A stretch of 64,000 nt of DNA from Candidatus Rickettsiella viridis (lineage in GTDB: Bacteria > Pseudomonadota > Gammaproteobacteria > Diplorickettsiales > Diplorickettsiaceae): NCBI RefSeq assembly GCF_003966755.1, contig NZ_AP018005.1:186001-250000 (forward strand), in the 5' to 3' direction. Under the pieces are notes generated by a model. It was not told the origin of the DNA and did no database searches. It was given only the letters and a program-made list of their open reading frames with translations. Below, one piece after another: positions 8,227 to 19,291 of the stretch (within the stretch, counting starts at the first letter, position 1; each line of letters begins with the position of its first letter). The position numbers were made by a program, and so were the translations under genes.

Positions 8227-8400
8227 TAATTCTATTCCTAATATAAAAGTAGATGTATGAATTTTTCTTAAACAAAAGAGTAAAGCCAATAAATCTTTAA
8301 CAACATAAAAGTTATCTTTAGTTAAGTGCTCATCTTGACTAAAGATATAATTTTAATATAGTCTTGTTCTTGGCAGAAAGTATCTTTCTGTGTTCTTTAA

Positions 8401-8506
8401 CAAAATTCTCCTTGGTTAAAAAACCTATTGTTGGTTTTTGTATGTTAAATACAAAATTCTCTTTGGTCGCTGCCTGTTGTTGGCTTTTGTATACTAAATA
8501 CAAAAG
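8401..8506. repeat. Two imperfect ~51-bp tandem repeats with internal hairpins
   Basis: Units 8401-8451 and 8452-8500 are direct repeats (CAAAATTCTCCTTGG... and CAAAATTCTCTTTGG...), and a third starts at 8501. Each unit contains TTTTGTAT...ATACAAAA, which can fold into a hairpin. The stretch lies between the HEPN-like gene and the retron RNA. The reverse-strand reading frame over it shows the repetition as 'TKENFV' twice and is not considered a gene. Confidence 0.65.
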
Positions 8507-8564
8507 TCGGTCCAGATGAAAGTTTGGATTTAATGGGGGCATATACAAATATACTAATGCTGCT

Positions 8565-8600
8565 CGACTACTACGCGGTATACCTCGCGGCTTGTAGACT
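8565..8600. other. Palindromic element upstream of the retron RNA
   Basis: CTAC and GTAG flank CGCGGTATACCTCGCG, giving a near-perfect palindrome centred on GGTATACC. It could be an operator, a terminator stem for the region upstream, or part of a longer retron transcript. Confidence 0.4.
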
Positions 8601-8667
8601 AAAGCGGCTTGGAAAAAAATGCCTCTTACATCAAATCAAAAGCAGATTGATCTGATGATGTGTCAAT

Positions 8668-8977
8668 GTGGACTCGTATGATTTCTGATTTACCCTTTCG
8701 GGCTAAGCCGTGTGTTAAAGCAGGCACAATTCCGTGCTTTACTCAAAAGGAGAATATTATGTTTAAGAACGAAGTGATCCAATTTTTAAATTTTTTAAAA
8801 AAATCACTTAATAAATCAGAAATCTGTGCTATTAAAAGGACAAATGAACTAATAAAGATAAGGATAGTTAAGCTGTTTAGCAGTAAAACAGCACGTGTAT
8901 TGCTGATATTACTGGTAATAATAAAACAGCATCCTAAAGGGAATTTTATTTGTTTTATTTTGTAATACCGAGTCCAC
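8668..8977 (+). ncRNA. Candidate retron msr-msd RNA
   Basis: The span is bounded by an inverted repeat as expected for retron a1/a2: GTGGACTCG at 8668-8676 pairs perfectly with CGAGTCCAC at 8969-8977 and extends by TAT/ATA with one bulged base. Inside are stem-loops: CCC/GGG at 8693-8702, a hairpin at 8714-8742, a long AT-rich stem with AAGTGAT/ATCACTT arms (about 8772-8809), and GCTGTTT/AAACAGC at about 8871-8892. The retron reverse transcriptase begins 139 bases downstream on the same strand. In known retrons such an RNA primes its own reverse transcription to give msDNA. The exact msr/msd border and branching G cannot be set by eye. A 101-codon frame across it is regarded as spurious. Confidence 0.62.
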
Positions 8978-9115
8978 CTTAGCACAAGCATTTATCTAAA
9001 ATTTAGACAGAAAAACATAAACATTTTAATTTACGTTATAATGATTACTGCTAAGTTGTTATTAATTATTGGATAGGTTGTATTAACTTAGTCTAATAAA
9101 TTTAGACAAAAAATC

Positions 9116-10039
9116 ATGTCAATAGTTTTATCATCTTTTTATCCATATAAACCAATTTCGCGCTTAGATTCACTCGCAAAAGTTCTTAGTGTTGATGTTT
9201 CAGCATTAGAAAAAATTGCCTCTTTAGCTTCTTCCTACTATCGGGAAAATAAACTCAAGAACAATCGAATTACTTACACAGTGTTATCTCCATTAAAAGA
9301 AATTCAAGAAAAAATAAAAAAGAACCTATTAGACAAAGTTGTGTGGGCATATTATCTTCATTCATATATTAAAAAGCGTAATACTAAAACAAACGCTACA
9401 GCTCATTTGTTCAAGAAAGCCTTATTCAATAAAGATATTAAAAAATATTTTGATAACTGCAAAGAGAAGCATATTTATAATGTATGGAGTAAATTTTTTA
9501 ATTTTACAGATAATGTCGCATCAATCCTGACTAAATTAACTATACGGAATGGTGAATTGCCGCAGGGCTCGTGTACGAGTCCTAGTCTATCTAATTTAAT
9601 TTTTTGGAAGGATGAGCCTAGATTAGTAAGTGAATTTAATAAAATAGGATTGGCTTATACCCGTTACGCTGATGATATTTCAGTTTCTTCAAAAAATAAA
9701 AAATTAGACAAAGTTTATATTATTGGAAAAATTTATGGAATGTTCTCTAAGAATGGATTTAAACCCGCTAGAGAAAAACATAAAATTTATAACTCATCAG
9801 AAAAAATGGTTGTTAATGGACAAACCGTTAATAGTAAGAATGTAACCCTTGATAAAAAATATATATTAAAAGTGCGTTCGTATATTTATAAACTAGAAAA
9901 AAGAATTAATACCTTAACAAAGTCAGAATTTGATATCGATTATCAAAGTATTTTAGGGAAGATAAATTATATAAAACAATATAATAAAAAGGGCTTAGGT
10001 TTAGAGAGCAGGTTAAATAAATTATTGGATATTTTTTAG
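9116..10039 (+). CDS. Retron reverse transcriptase
   Basis: 307 residues, typical for retron RTs. Motifs in order: the retron-specific NAxxH as NATAH (93-97); the first catalytic Asp in KDIKKYF (D107); LPQGSCTSPSLSNLIF (148-163); YTRYADDISVS with the catalytic YADD at 184-187; and a VTG-like segment VVNGQTVN (232-239). Retron RTs make branched RNA-linked DNA (msDNA) from an adjacent RNA and act in phage defence with an effector. No effector is fused or directly downstream; the nearest candidates are the HEPN-like gene at 7699 and the small protein at 10172. Short direct repeats (ATTTAGACAGAAAAACAT near 9000 and a variant near 9100) flank the upstream region. The ATG at 9116 lacks a strong RBS. 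Confidence 0.85.
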   Translation: MSIVLSSFYPYKPISRLDSLAKVLSVDVSALEKIASLASSYYRENKLKNNRITYTVLSPLKEIQEKIKKNLLDKVVWAYYLHSYIKKRNTKTNATAHLFKKALFNKDIKKYFDNCKEKHIYNVWSKFFNFTDNVASILTKLTIRNGELPQGSCTSPSLSNLIFWKDEPRLVSEFNKIGLAYTRYADDISVSSKNKKLDKVYIIGKIYGMFSKNGFKPAREKHKIYNSSEKMVVNGQTVNSKNVTLDKKYILKVRSYIYKLEKRINTLTKSEFDIDYQSILGKINYIKQYNKKGLGLESRLNKLLDIF

Positions 10040-10171
10040 GCCGTTTTGTTTTAATATAAAAACTGAGAAAACAGTTTAACAAGAACCTATTTGATTTATA
10101 TCTGCTCAATTGACATATATTCCGCCTATATGATCTAATTAATTATCTAAGTTATAAAGAGGGTAACGCTT

Positions 10172-10426
10172 ATGGAAGGAGCGATGCTACGTATTAGTTC
10201 TGACCAGCACTTTAAATTAAATAGCCTTGCCGAAGAGGCGCATGTTTCTATTGAAGAAATAGCGAGCAGAGCCATTGACGCGTTTCAGTTAAAGACGATG
10301 GAGGAAGAGCAAGAATTAGAGATACTTGCAGAGGCCGTTATTGAATCTAACAAAAAAGCGATAAAATCTTTAAAAGAAGCGCATGAAGCACTACAAGATA
10401 CATTAGCGCATTTTGCTAGAAATTAG
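10172..10426 (+). CDS. Small RHH-like protein
   Basis: 84 residues. The first ~45 (MLRISSDQHFKLNSLAEEAH, then VSIEEIASRAIDAF) match the pattern of a ribbon-helix-helix DNA-binding domain, and the remainder is an acidic helical tail with coiled-coil character. AGAGGG about 9 bases upstream supports ATG 10172. RHH proteins are usually repressors or antitoxins; no toxin gene is seen next to it. It lies 132 bases after the retron RT on the same strand and might be an accessory or an unrelated orphan. Confidence 0.55.
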   Translation: MEGAMLRISSDQHFKLNSLAEEAHVSIEEIASRAIDAFQLKTMEEEQELEILAEAVIESNKKAIKSLKEAHEALQDTLAHFARN

Positions 10427-10653
10427 TCAGTGATATTGGCCGCTAAGCTATATCCAGTCCTGAGCGGTCCCTTTAGCCTAGTTCTCCCTAAAATTTACCC
10501 ATATATTGTAAGCTTTTTACCGGCAAAATAGGGGGTTTTAGCGCCCGTTTACCCAGATAATCTAGCTTAATCGTTTCCTAGCCGAGCCCCTAGTGACAAT
10601 ATCATGAAAAAAGAATAGACTACCGGCTCGTTAGAAAAACATGATTAATACAT

Positions 10654-11172
10654 ATGGAAAACCTGGTTGTTGTTGTCCTAGGCCCTAGTGAATCCCCCTC
10701 CATTATTGAAGAAATTTTTAGGCTGGTTGCCCATAGCGGCTGCCATATTATGGACGCGCGCGTAAGTACGACAGCTACCCATGTCACCATGACGATACTG
10801 ATTGGGGGTGCCTGGAATACCATAGCTAAATTTGAGACGGTTATAAAAAAATATGATAACCAGGTCTTAGTGGCACGTACGCAGGCTCGCACTGCTCAGC
10901 CGGATAGTTTTCCTTATACTTCCTATATTGTTGCCCCTGATACCTCCGATGCCTTAATTAAGATTACTGAGTTTTTAGCGGAGCAGGAAATAACACTTTA
11001 TAATATACAAGTAGAATCTTATAAGGCACCTATGACAGAAGCTACGATGCTAGGTATTTCCGTCGCGTTTGGCGTTCCCGCAACACATTTAGTGGCCGAT
11101 TTTCGTGAACACTTTATTGTGTTTTGTGATGAAAATAATTTTGATGTGGCGATGGAGCCACAGAAGAATTAA
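10654..11172 (+). CDS. gcvR: Glycine cleavage system transcriptional repressor-like protein (tandem ACT domains)
   Basis: 172 residues built of two ACT domains: about 4-75 (VVVVLGPSESPSIIEEIFRL...) and about 88-165 (SYIVAPDTSDALIKITEFL...). ACT domains bind amino acids. GcvR of Escherichia coli binds GcvA and represses the gcv operon in the absence of glycine. The gene is directly followed by a bcp homologue, the same neighbour as in E. coli, which supports the name. No gcv genes are in the window. Confidence 0.78.
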   Translation: MENLVVVVLGPSESPSIIEEIFRLVAHSGCHIMDARVSTTATHVTMTILIGGAWNTIAKFETVIKKYDNQVLVARTQARTAQPDSFPYTSYIVAPDTSDALIKITEFLAEQEITLYNIQVESYKAPMTEATMLGISVAFGVPATHLVADFREHFIVFCDENNFDVAMEPQKN

Positions 11173-11208
11173 AATTCTTTTTATTTAATGTTCAAAAGCG
11201 GATTTGAA

Positions 11209-11670
11209 ATGTTAGTAATTAATAAACCTGCACCCGATTTTAGCGTTGCTGCAACTAATGCTAAAGCTATTACTTTAAGCGATTTAATCGGTAAAAATGT
11301 TGTTTTATATTTTTATCCTAAAGATTGTACTTCAGGCTGTACTCAAGAAGGCAAGGATTTTACAGAGCATTATAAAAAATTTGCTTCACTTAATACGGTT
11401 ATTTTAGGTATTTCTCGCGATACGATAAAGCTACATTTGAAGTTTAAATCAGAACAGCAGTTTCCCTTTGAGCTATTGTCTGATACTGATCAAAAAGTTT
11501 GCGAGCTTTATGGTGTGCTAAAAGAAAAAATGATGTATGGAAAGAAAACGCGTGGCATAGAGCGCAGCACTTTTTTAATTGATAAAAAAGGCGTGTTACG
11601 GCGCGAATGGCGAGGCGTTAAAGTGCCAGGTCATGTGCAAGAAGTGCTGCAAGCCGTAGGCGAACTATAA
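11209..11670 (+). CDS. bcp: Peroxiredoxin, Bcp/PrxQ type
   Basis: A thiol peroxidase that reduces H2O2 and organic hydroperoxides. YFYPKDCTSGCTQEG holds the peroxidatic Cys in the GCT motif, and APDF with the C-terminal TFLIDKKGVLRREWRG are family hallmarks. The usual PrxQ resolving Cys five residues after the peroxidatic one is absent; instead a second Cys lies four residues before it (DC-TSG-C). The start at 11209 (MLVINKPAPDF) gives the family's normal N-terminus. ATG 11188 would add seven residues, and neither has a strong RBS. It lies downstream of gcvR, probably in one operon, and ends at a bidirectional terminator. Confidence 0.9.
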   Translation: MLVINKPAPDFSVAATNAKAITLSDLIGKNVVLYFYPKDCTSGCTQEGKDFTEHYKKFASLNTVILGISRDTIKLHLKFKSEQQFPFELLSDTDQKVCELYGVLKEKMMYGKKTRGIERSTFLIDKKGVLRREWRGVKVPGHVQEVLQAVGEL

Positions 11671-11686
11671 TTATACTTTCGCATTT

Positions 11687-11714
11687 GGATTTTCAGCTGT
11701 ATTGCTGAAAATCC
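11687..11714. terminator. Bidirectional terminator between bcp and perM
   Basis: GGATTTTCAGC (11687-11697) and GCTGAAAATCC (11704-11714) form a perfect 11-bp stem with a six-base loop between two convergent genes. There is no long T run, but the location fits a shared terminator. Confidence 0.65.
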
Positions 11715-11715
11715 A

Positions 11716-12792
11716 CTAGTAATTAAGTTGTTTCGTAGACACTGGTTTTTTATAAGCCACTGCATTTAGAATTGCTTTCATGACACTGGCTAAAGGAATA
11801 GCGAAAAACACTCCCCAGAATCCAAGTAGCCCACCAAATATCAATACCGCAATAATAATAGTCACCGGGTGTAGATCAACTGCTTCAGAGAATAAGAAGG
11901 GCACGAGTACATTGGCATCTAAGGTGATGATAATGGCATAAATAGCCACAAGATAGGCAAAATGGGCTGACCAGCCCCATTGTAAAGAACCAATAATCAG
12001 CACAGGGATGGTGACCATGACCGCACCGATATAAGGAATGATAACAGAAACGCCAACTAAAACACTCAGTAACATTGCGTACTGTAAACCCAGTAATGCA
12101 AATGATAAATAAGTCACAATCCAAACGATCAGCATTTCTAAAGCTTTTCCGCGTACATAATTTCCTGTTTGTGCATACGCTTCTCTCCATACCTGTGAAA
12201 TTAAACGTCGTCTTTCCGGCAGGTATTGAGTGATCCATGCGATAATCTTCTTCTCATCGATTAAGAAAAAGTAAACTAATAAAGGCACTAATACGAAATA
12301 AATAGCAAATGCAATGATATTAGGAATATAGACTAACGAAGCAGACAGGATCCATTGTCCAAAATGGGTTAATCCTGATTTAAATTGCAGGATCCAGTCT
12401 TGGATTTGTGTGGCTGAAAGATAATCGGGATAACGAGAGGGTAAAAAGAGTAAAATCTCTTGACCACGCGCGGCCATGTTGGGTAATTCTGCTATCAAAT
12501 TACTTAGCTGGCGAACGAGCAAAGGTAGTAAACCCACAATGCCTAAAACAACGATTCCAATAAAGCTGATATAAACGCTTAAAACAGCGGCGACTTTAGG
12601 GAAGCGAAGTTTTTCTAAGGAGCTAATGGGCCATTGTAGTAAATAAGCGATAACGACACTGACGAGTACCGGCGCTAGAATTTTTCCCAGTACGGCAAAT
12701 ACAACGACAATAAAAATTAAAAATAGCCAAAGAATAGCTAATTCTGGATCAAGAATGTAGCGAGATAGCCAGGTTTTAACGAGTTGCAGCAT
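11716..12792 (-). CDS. perM: AI-2E family transporter / PerM-like permease
   Basis: 358 residues with about eight hydrophobic segments. Typical AI-2E family stretches are IAYLLQWPISSLEKLRFPK near the N-terminus and IIPYIGAVMVTIPVLIIG plus LVPFLFSEAVDLHPVTII in the C-terminal half. Family members include TqsA (AI-2 export) and Na+/H+ antiporters; PerM itself has no firm function. The neighbourhood bcp-perM also occurs in enterobacteria. Real substrate unknown. Confidence 0.85.
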   Translation of the reverse strand: MLQLVKTWLSRYILDPELAILWLFLIFIVVVFAVLGKILAPVLVSVVIAYLLQWPISSLEKLRFPKVAAVLSVYISFIGIVVLGIVGLLPLLVRQLSNLIAELPNMAARGQEILLFLPSRYPDYLSATQIQDWILQFKSGLTHFGQWILSASLVYIPNIIAFAIYFVLVPLLVYFFLIDEKKIIAWITQYLPERRRLISQVWREAYAQTGNYVRGKALEMLIVWIVTYLSFALLGLQYAMLLSVLVGVSVIIPYIGAVMVTIPVLIIGSLQWGWSAHFAYLVAIYAIIITLDANVLVPFLFSEAVDLHPVTIIIAVLIFGGLLGFWGVFFAIPLASVMKAILNAVAYKKPVSTKQLNY

Positions 12793-12890
12793 AAACTTAT
12801 TAACTACGTTGAAGTGGGATTAACTTGGAGTCTATTGAACAGGGGGAAGAAAGTCAAAGATAGCCCTAAGTGCAAACGTATAAAGTTATT

Positions 12891-12971
12891 CGTCATTGCG
12901 GGCGCAAAGCGCGCGGCAATCCAGCTACGCATTCTCCTAAATTGCTTCGTGCCTACGGCACTCGCAATGAC
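12891..12971. repeat. Palindromic intergenic repeat
   Basis: CGTCATTGCG (12891-12900) and CGCAATGAC (12963-12971) are inverted ends of an 81-bp GC-richer element with internal complementary stretches (GCAAAGCGCGCGGCAA, GCTTCGTGCCTACGGC). Such TCATTGCG...CGCAATGA elements are dispersed repeats in many proteobacterial genomes. Only one complete copy was noticed here. Confidence 0.65.
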
Positions 12972-13052
12972 AAATGGCGATGCTCATTTCATTCGCTCGC
13001 CATGACGGTGGTTTTTTATCACTAACATGACGAAAGATTAAAGACCCTGGTT

Positions 13053-14615
13053 TTACTCCCATTCAATGGTAGCAGGTGGTTTCCCTGATACGTCATAAAC
13101 AACGCGGGAGATTCCAGCAACTTCATTGATAATGCGATTAGAAATCGTTTCTAATAAAGCATAGGGAAGATGTGCCCATCGCGCGGTCATAAAATCAATG
13201 GTTTCTATGGCACGTATTGCGATAATTGGCGCATATTGTCGCGCATCGCCAATCACACCTACGGATTTAACGGGTAAAAACACGCAGAAAGCTTGGCTTA
13301 TTTTGTCATAGTGATTGTGTTTTCTGAGTTCTTCTTGAAGAATAACGTCGGCCTTCCGAACTAAATCAATATTTTTTGGGGTTACTTCACCTAAAACACG
13401 TATCGCTAAACCAGGGCCTGGAAAAGGATGTTTATAGACCAATTCAGGCGGTAAACCTAATTCTAATCCTAATTGACACACTTCATCTTTGAATAATTCG
13501 CGCAAGGGTTCTAATAGTTTAAGCTTAAGTGTATCGGGTAACCCTCCGACATTATGGTGGGATTTAATCGCATGCGCTTTTTGTGTGGTAGTACCAGCCG
13601 ATTCGATGACATCGGAATAAATGGTGCCTTGTGCTAGCCAGGCGATATCAGGATGTTTAGTGGATTCTGCTTCAAATATTTCTACAAACAGGTTACCAAT
13701 TGCTTTGCGTTTTTCTTCGGGATCAGTGATCCCCCCTAATGCTTTTAAAAAGCGATCAGAGGCATCTATTTTTACAACTGAGATATTCATATCATCAGCC
13801 AGTGCCTGAATAGCAGAATCTTTATCGGTAGTGCGCAATAAACCCGTGTTTACAAACACACAGAGTAGTTGTTTGCCAATGGCTTTATGCAATAGGGCTG
13901 CAAGAACAGTAGAGTCCACGCCACCGGATAAGGCTAATAATACTTTTTCTTCGCCTACTTTTTGTTTTATTTCAGCTATTTCATGCTCTAAAATGTTATG
14001 CGCAGTCCAACTGGGGCGGCAATCACAGATTTTGTCTACAAATCGTTCTAAGATTTCTTTCCCTTGTTGGGTATGGGTCACTTCGGGATGAAACTGTAAA
14101 GCATAAAAATTTCGTTTAGGGTCTGCCATACCCGCGATAGGTGTATTAGGCGTATTGAGTATGATAATAAATTCGGGCGGTACTTGCTCAACGTGATCAC
14201 CATGGCTCATCCAAACATCAAGGTAAGGGTTACCCTTTTTATCAGTAATCTCTTTTAATAATTCAGTGGGTTCTGTAATTTGAGCATGAGCGTAACCAAA
14301 TTCACGGTTTGAGCAGGCGACTACTTTTCCACCGAGTTGCTCAGCCATGGTTTGCATCCCATAACAAATACCTAAAACAGGGCAGCCTAGCTCAAAAACT
14401 ATTTTGGGTGCACGCGGCGTTGACTCTAAAGTAACCGTCTCAGGTCCGCCTGATAAAATAATACCTTTAGGGGCGAATGCTTTAATTTGTGATTCCGGCA
14501 TATCGTAAGGATGAATTTCACAGTAAACGTGTTGTTCACGAATACGTCGTGCAATAAGTGGGGTGTATTGAGAGCCGAAATCGAGGATAAGAATACGTTC
14601 TTGGGGGATGGTCAT
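13053..14615 (-). CDS. guaA: GMP synthase (glutamine-hydrolysing)
   Basis: Converts XMP to GMP with ATP and glutamine. 520 residues, near the usual 525. The class I glutamine amidotransferase domain (residues 1-200) has the nucleophile in GICYGMQTM (C84) and the His/Glu pair in [10 protein letters not shown]. The ATP pyrophosphatase P-loop [11 protein letters not shown] is near residue 230, and the dimerisation domain ends with the canonical PPATIEWE. It follows guaB by 82 bases on the same strand, the usual guaBA operon. Confidence 0.98.
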   Translation of the reverse strand: MTIPQERILILDFGSQYTPLIARRIREQHVYCEIHPYDMPESQIKAFAPKGIILSGGPETVTLESTPRAPKIVFELGCPVLGICYGMQTMAEQLGGKVVACSNREFGYAHAQITEPTELLKEITDKKGNPYLDVWMSHGDHVEQVPPEFIIILNTPNTPIAGMADPKRNFYALQFHPEVTHTQQGKEILERFVDKICDCRPSWTAHNILEHEIAEIKQKVGEEKVLLALSGGVDSTVLAALLHKAIGKQLLCVFVNTGLLRTTDKDSAIQALADDMNISVVKIDASDRFLKALGGITDPEEKRKAIGNLFVEIFEAESTKHPDIAWLAQGTIYSDVIESAGTTTQKAHAIKSHHNVGGLPDTLKLKLLEPLRELFKDEVCQLGLELGLPPELVYKHPFPGPGLAIRVLGEVTPKNIDLVRKADVILQEELRKHNHYDKISQAFCVFLPVKSVGVIGDARQYAPIIAIRAIETIDFMTARWAHLPYALLETISNRIINEVAGISRVVYDVSGKPPATIEWE

Positions 14616-14697
14616 GGTAATACACTCCGCTTTTTATTTAAAGTAAAAAATAGAATCATGGAAAAAATTTTGGGCTTGTTTTGTTCGATAACAAATT

Positions 14698-16526
<1,829 letters not shown>

Positions 16527-17327
16527 ATGTTTCCAAATTATCAGGCTAATAGTAAACCGCTGGTTATTGCCCATCGAGGAGGCGCTGGTTTATGGCCTGA
16601 AAATACCTTGTTTGCGCTGCAGGAGGCGGCAAAATCAGGGGTTGATTTAAGTGAAATTGATATCCATATGACTCGCGATGGGGTTCTAGTGGCTATTCAT
16701 GATGCATCAGTGGATCGAACCACGAATGCAAAAGGCCTCGTTCAAGAGCTGACATTGGCGGAGATAAAACGTTTGGACGCAGGGTATCAATGGACAAACG
16801 ATGGGGGGCATACCTTCCCTTTTAGAGGACAGGGCATCACGATTCCTTCTTTAAATGAAATTTTTACTGCTTTCCCTCGGCAGGTTATTAGTTTAGAGAT
16901 AAAGCAAACAGACCCACCTATTGTCGCTGCTTTGAGAGAGACGATTAATCGCCATGGTAAATCGAAGCAGGTTTTGGTTTCCGCTTTTGATGCGCGGACG
17001 ATGAAAGTTTTTCGCAGGCTTTGCCCTAAGATTGCTACTGCAGCGTCTGATCCTGAAATTCATCGTTTTTCAAGGTTGAGCCGAACCTATTTAGAGCGAT
17101 TTTCTTCAGTCAAGGCTACTGCTTTTGAAGTGCCTGTTGAGGCAGTAACCGCCCGTTTTATAAAGTCAGCACATAAAAAAAACAAGCGTGTTGATGTTTG
17201 GACGGTCAATGAAGTTGAAGAAATGGAACGATTATTAGCTTTGGAGGTCGATGGTATTTTAACGGATTACCCTGATCGGCTAATGAATGTGTTACGAACG
17301 AATAAACCACCTGAAATCTCCGCTTAA
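16527..17327 (+). CDS. ugpQ: Glycerophosphodiester phosphodiesterase
   Basis: Hydrolyses glycerophosphodiesters to glycerol-3-phosphate and an alcohol, recycling phospholipid head groups. 266 residues. The catalytic His and metal ligands sit in IAHRGGAGLWPENTLFAL and in EIDIHMTRDGVLVAIHD, then DRTTNAKG; the barrel ends with DVWTVNEVEEMERLLALEVD and DGILTDYPD. No signal peptide, so the cytoplasmic UgpQ type rather than the periplasmic GlpQ type. Confidence 0.92.
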   Translation: MFPNYQANSKPLVIAHRGGAGLWPENTLFALQEAAKSGVDLSEIDIHMTRDGVLVAIHDASVDRTTNAKGLVQELTLAEIKRLDAGYQWTNDGGHTFPFRGQGITIPSLNEIFTAFPRQVISLEIKQTDPPIVAALRETINRHGKSKQVLVSAFDARTMKVFRRLCPKIATAASDPEIHRFSRLSRTYLERFSSVKATAFEVPVEAVTARFIKSAHKKNKRVDVWTVNEVEEMERLLALEVDGILTDYPDRLMNVLRTNKPPEISA

Positions 17328-17500
17328 ACTCCCTTATTTATCGTCTGTCTTATTGAGCCAAGTTGCTTATTTTTTGATGAGTTTACGCGGCTAAACAGTA
17401 CTATCGTGCTGCCATTAAGTCTGTATAATACCCTTGAAATTTTCAATTTATATTCACTGTACTTGAAGGGGCGCCGGCCGCCTTGGGTATGAGCGGGTAA
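17328..17500. other. Intergenic sequence after ugpQ
   Basis: No gene supported. It contains a GC-rich patch GGGGCGCCGGCCGCC (about 17468-17482), unusual in this AT-rich sequence and of unknown origin, directly before a dispersed repeat copy. Confidence 0.35.
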
Positions 17501-17623
17501 TACTCACAGCAATTGGATTTTTGGCAAGGCGCCACGAAAATGAAGCAACCGGAGTGTATGCAGCATACATGAGGATTGCGAATTGAGTGGGAACATAGCA
17601 AAAAATTCAAGTGCGAAGAGTAT
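17501..17623 (+). repeat. Dispersed ATACTC-ended repeat, copy 1
   Basis: About 123 bp, starting TACTCACAGC and ending CGAAGAGTAT, so the ends are inverted (ATACTC/GAGTAT). A central palindrome GTATGCAGCATAC is present. It shares long stretches (GGATTTTxGGCAAGGCG, CATGAGGATTGCGAATTGAG) with copies at 23177-23300 and, reversed, 30449-30570. The structure is MITE-like. It lies just upstream of ndk. Confidence 0.75.
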
Positions 17624-17642
17624 GGAACAATAGGGTAGATAT

Positions 17643-18071
17643 ATGACAACACAAAGAACACTTTCCATCATTAAGCCCGATGCGGTTAAAAATGATAAGA
17701 TTGGCGCAATCACCATGCGTTTTGAAGCAGCGGGTTTGCGGGTTATTGCCGCAAAAATGGAAAAATTAACGCTTAAACAAGCGCAAGATTTTTATGCGGT
17801 CCACAAAGACAGGCCTTTTTTTAATGATCTGGTTGCTTTTATTTGTTCGGGTCCGGTTATGATTCAAGTTTTAGAAGGCCCTAATGCTATCCTATTAAAT
17901 CGTTCCCTGATGGGCGCTACCGATCCGAAACAAGCGGCGGCGGGTACCATTCGCGCTGATTTTGCAGAAAGCATCGATAAAAATGCGGTTCATGGTTCCG
18001 ATAGTATTGAAACAGCTAAACAGGAAATAGCCTTTTTCTTCACAGAAGCACAGTGCTTTAGCCGAGCATAG
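17643..18071 (+). CDS. ndk: Nucleoside diphosphate kinase
   Basis: Transfers the gamma-phosphate among nucleoside di- and triphosphates through a phospho-His. 142 residues. The N-terminal [11 protein letters not shown] and the active-site NAVHGSDS (H117) are intact. It ends four bases before rlmN and starts the conserved run ndk-rlmN-pilW-hisS-yfgM-bamB-der. Confidence 0.97.
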   Translation: MTTQRTLSIIKPDAVKNDKIGAITMRFEAAGLRVIAAKMEKLTLKQAQDFYAVHKDRPFFNDLVAFICSGPVMIQVLEGPNAILLNRSLMGATDPKQAAAGTIRADFAESIDKNAVHGSDSIETAKQEIAFFFTEAQCFSRA

Positions 18072-18074
18072 TTT

Positions 18075-19190
18075 ATGCAGACAATAACTAACCTATTAGA
18101 TCTTAATCGCGAAGCCATGGGCGTTTTTTTTACCGAATTAGGCGAAAAGCCCTATCGGGCACAGCAAGTGATGCAGTGGATTCATCAGCGCGGCGTGAAA
18201 GACATTGATGCGATGAGTAACCTTAGCGTTAGTTTACGTGAACGTTTAAAATCCATTGTGTCAATTGAATTGCCTGAGGTGGTTTTAGACCAAGTATCTG
18301 CCGATGGGACACGAAAGTGGTTATTAAGATTAAAAGACAATAACTGTATTGAAACTGTTTTTATTCCTGAAGCGAATCGTGGAACCTTATGTGTTTCTTC
18401 TCAAGTAGGTTGTGCGCTGAATTGTAGTTTTTGTTCGACAGCGCAACAAGGGTTTAGTCGTAATTTAACGGTGGCAGAAATTATAGGCCAAGTATGGATT
18501 GCGGTACGTTATTTGGCAGGGGAATCCTTACGTCATGATCACAGCGTGAGTAATATTGTGATGATGGGAATGGGTGAGCCATTGTTAAATTTTGAAAACG
18601 TTGTCCAGGCAATGGATATGATGATGGATGATTTTGCTTATGGGTTTTCTAAGCGCCGTGTCACGTTAAGTACCTCCGGTATTGTGCCTGCATTGCAAAA
18701 ATTATCTGAAGTGAGTGAGGTTGCATTGGCTGTTTCCTTACATGCGCCAAATGATGAGCTAAGAAATCAGTTAGTTCCTATTAATAAAAAATATCCTTTA
18801 AAGGAATTACTGGCGGTTTGCCGTGATTATTTTAAAGGCGATAGTCGCCGTCGTATTACCATGGAATATGTTATGTTAGATGGAATCAATGATCAGGTAG
18901 AACATGCGCGTCAATTAATTAAGATTTTACAGGGGATTCCTGTCAAGGTGAATTTAATTCCGTTTAATCCTTTTCCGAATACACGTTATCGTCGTTCACC
19001 GCAGGTAACGATTGATAAATTTAGAGACTACTTACTTAAAGCAGGGATTAATACCATTACTCGAAAAACACGCGGTGAGGATATTGATGCAGCTTGTGGT
19101 CAGCTTGTGGGGCGTGTGCAGGATAGAAGTCATCGTAGTCGTCAACATAAAATTATTTCTGCCGTTGTTGCGCTGTCTGCCGTTAGTTAG
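18075..19190 (+). CDS. rlmN: 23S rRNA A2503 / tRNA A37 C2-methyltransferase
   Basis: A radical-SAM methyltransferase that makes m2A in 23S rRNA and several tRNAs. The [4Fe-4S] motif C-x3-C-x2-C is [12 protein letters not shown] (C113, C117, C120), followed by SAM-binding [13 protein letters not shown]. The substrate-binding Cys near the C-terminus is in [11 protein letters not shown]. 371 residues, normal length. The start is four bases after ndk, so they are co-transcribed. Confidence 0.97.
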   Translation: MQTITNLLDLNREAMGVFFTELGEKPYRAQQVMQWIHQRGVKDIDAMSNLSVSLRERLKSIVSIELPEVVLDQVSADGTRKWLLRLKDNNCIETVFIPEANRGTLCVSSQVGCALNCSFCSTAQQGFSRNLTVAEIIGQVWIAVRYLAGESLRHDHSVSNIVMMGMGEPLLNFENVVQAMDMMMDDFAYGFSKRRVTLSTSGIVPALQKLSEVSEVALAVSLHAPNDELRNQLVPINKKYPLKELLAVCRDYFKGDSRRRITMEYVMLDGINDQVEHARQLIKILQGIPVKVNLIPFNPFPNTRYRRSPQVTIDKFRDYLLKAGINTITRKTRGEDIDAACGQLVGRVQDRSHRSRQHKIISAVVALSAVS

Positions 19191-19194
19191 AATA

Positions 19195-19228
19195 TACTCA
19201 CAGCCAAAAATCTAAATGCGAAGAGTAT
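19195..19228 (+). repeat. Minimal 34-bp form of the ATACTC repeat, copy 2
   Basis: TACTCACAGCCAAAAATC followed by AAATGCGAAGAGTAT matches both ends of copy 1 with the middle missing. It lies between rlmN and pilW. This looks like an internally deleted element. Confidence 0.55.
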
Positions 19229-19291
19229 AGTTATTACTTTAATTCCAGCTAAGGGTTACTTTGGCGAATATAAAAGGAGAGGGTACTATCG

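Noticed and set aside
8401..8506. A short CRISPR array
   Set aside because: Only two and a bit directly adjoining units without spacers, and no cas genes.
8339..8548. 69-codon reverse frame with TKENFV twice
   Set aside because: It is produced by the 51-bp tandem repeats; no RBS and no domain.
8660..8965. 101-codon forward frame upstream of the retron RT
   Set aside because: It lies within the inverted-repeat-bounded candidate msr-msd RNA, has no family resemblance and includes the stem-loops.
12784..13005. 73-codon forward frame between perM and guaA
   Set aside because: It runs through the palindromic intergenic repeat and has no RBS or domain.
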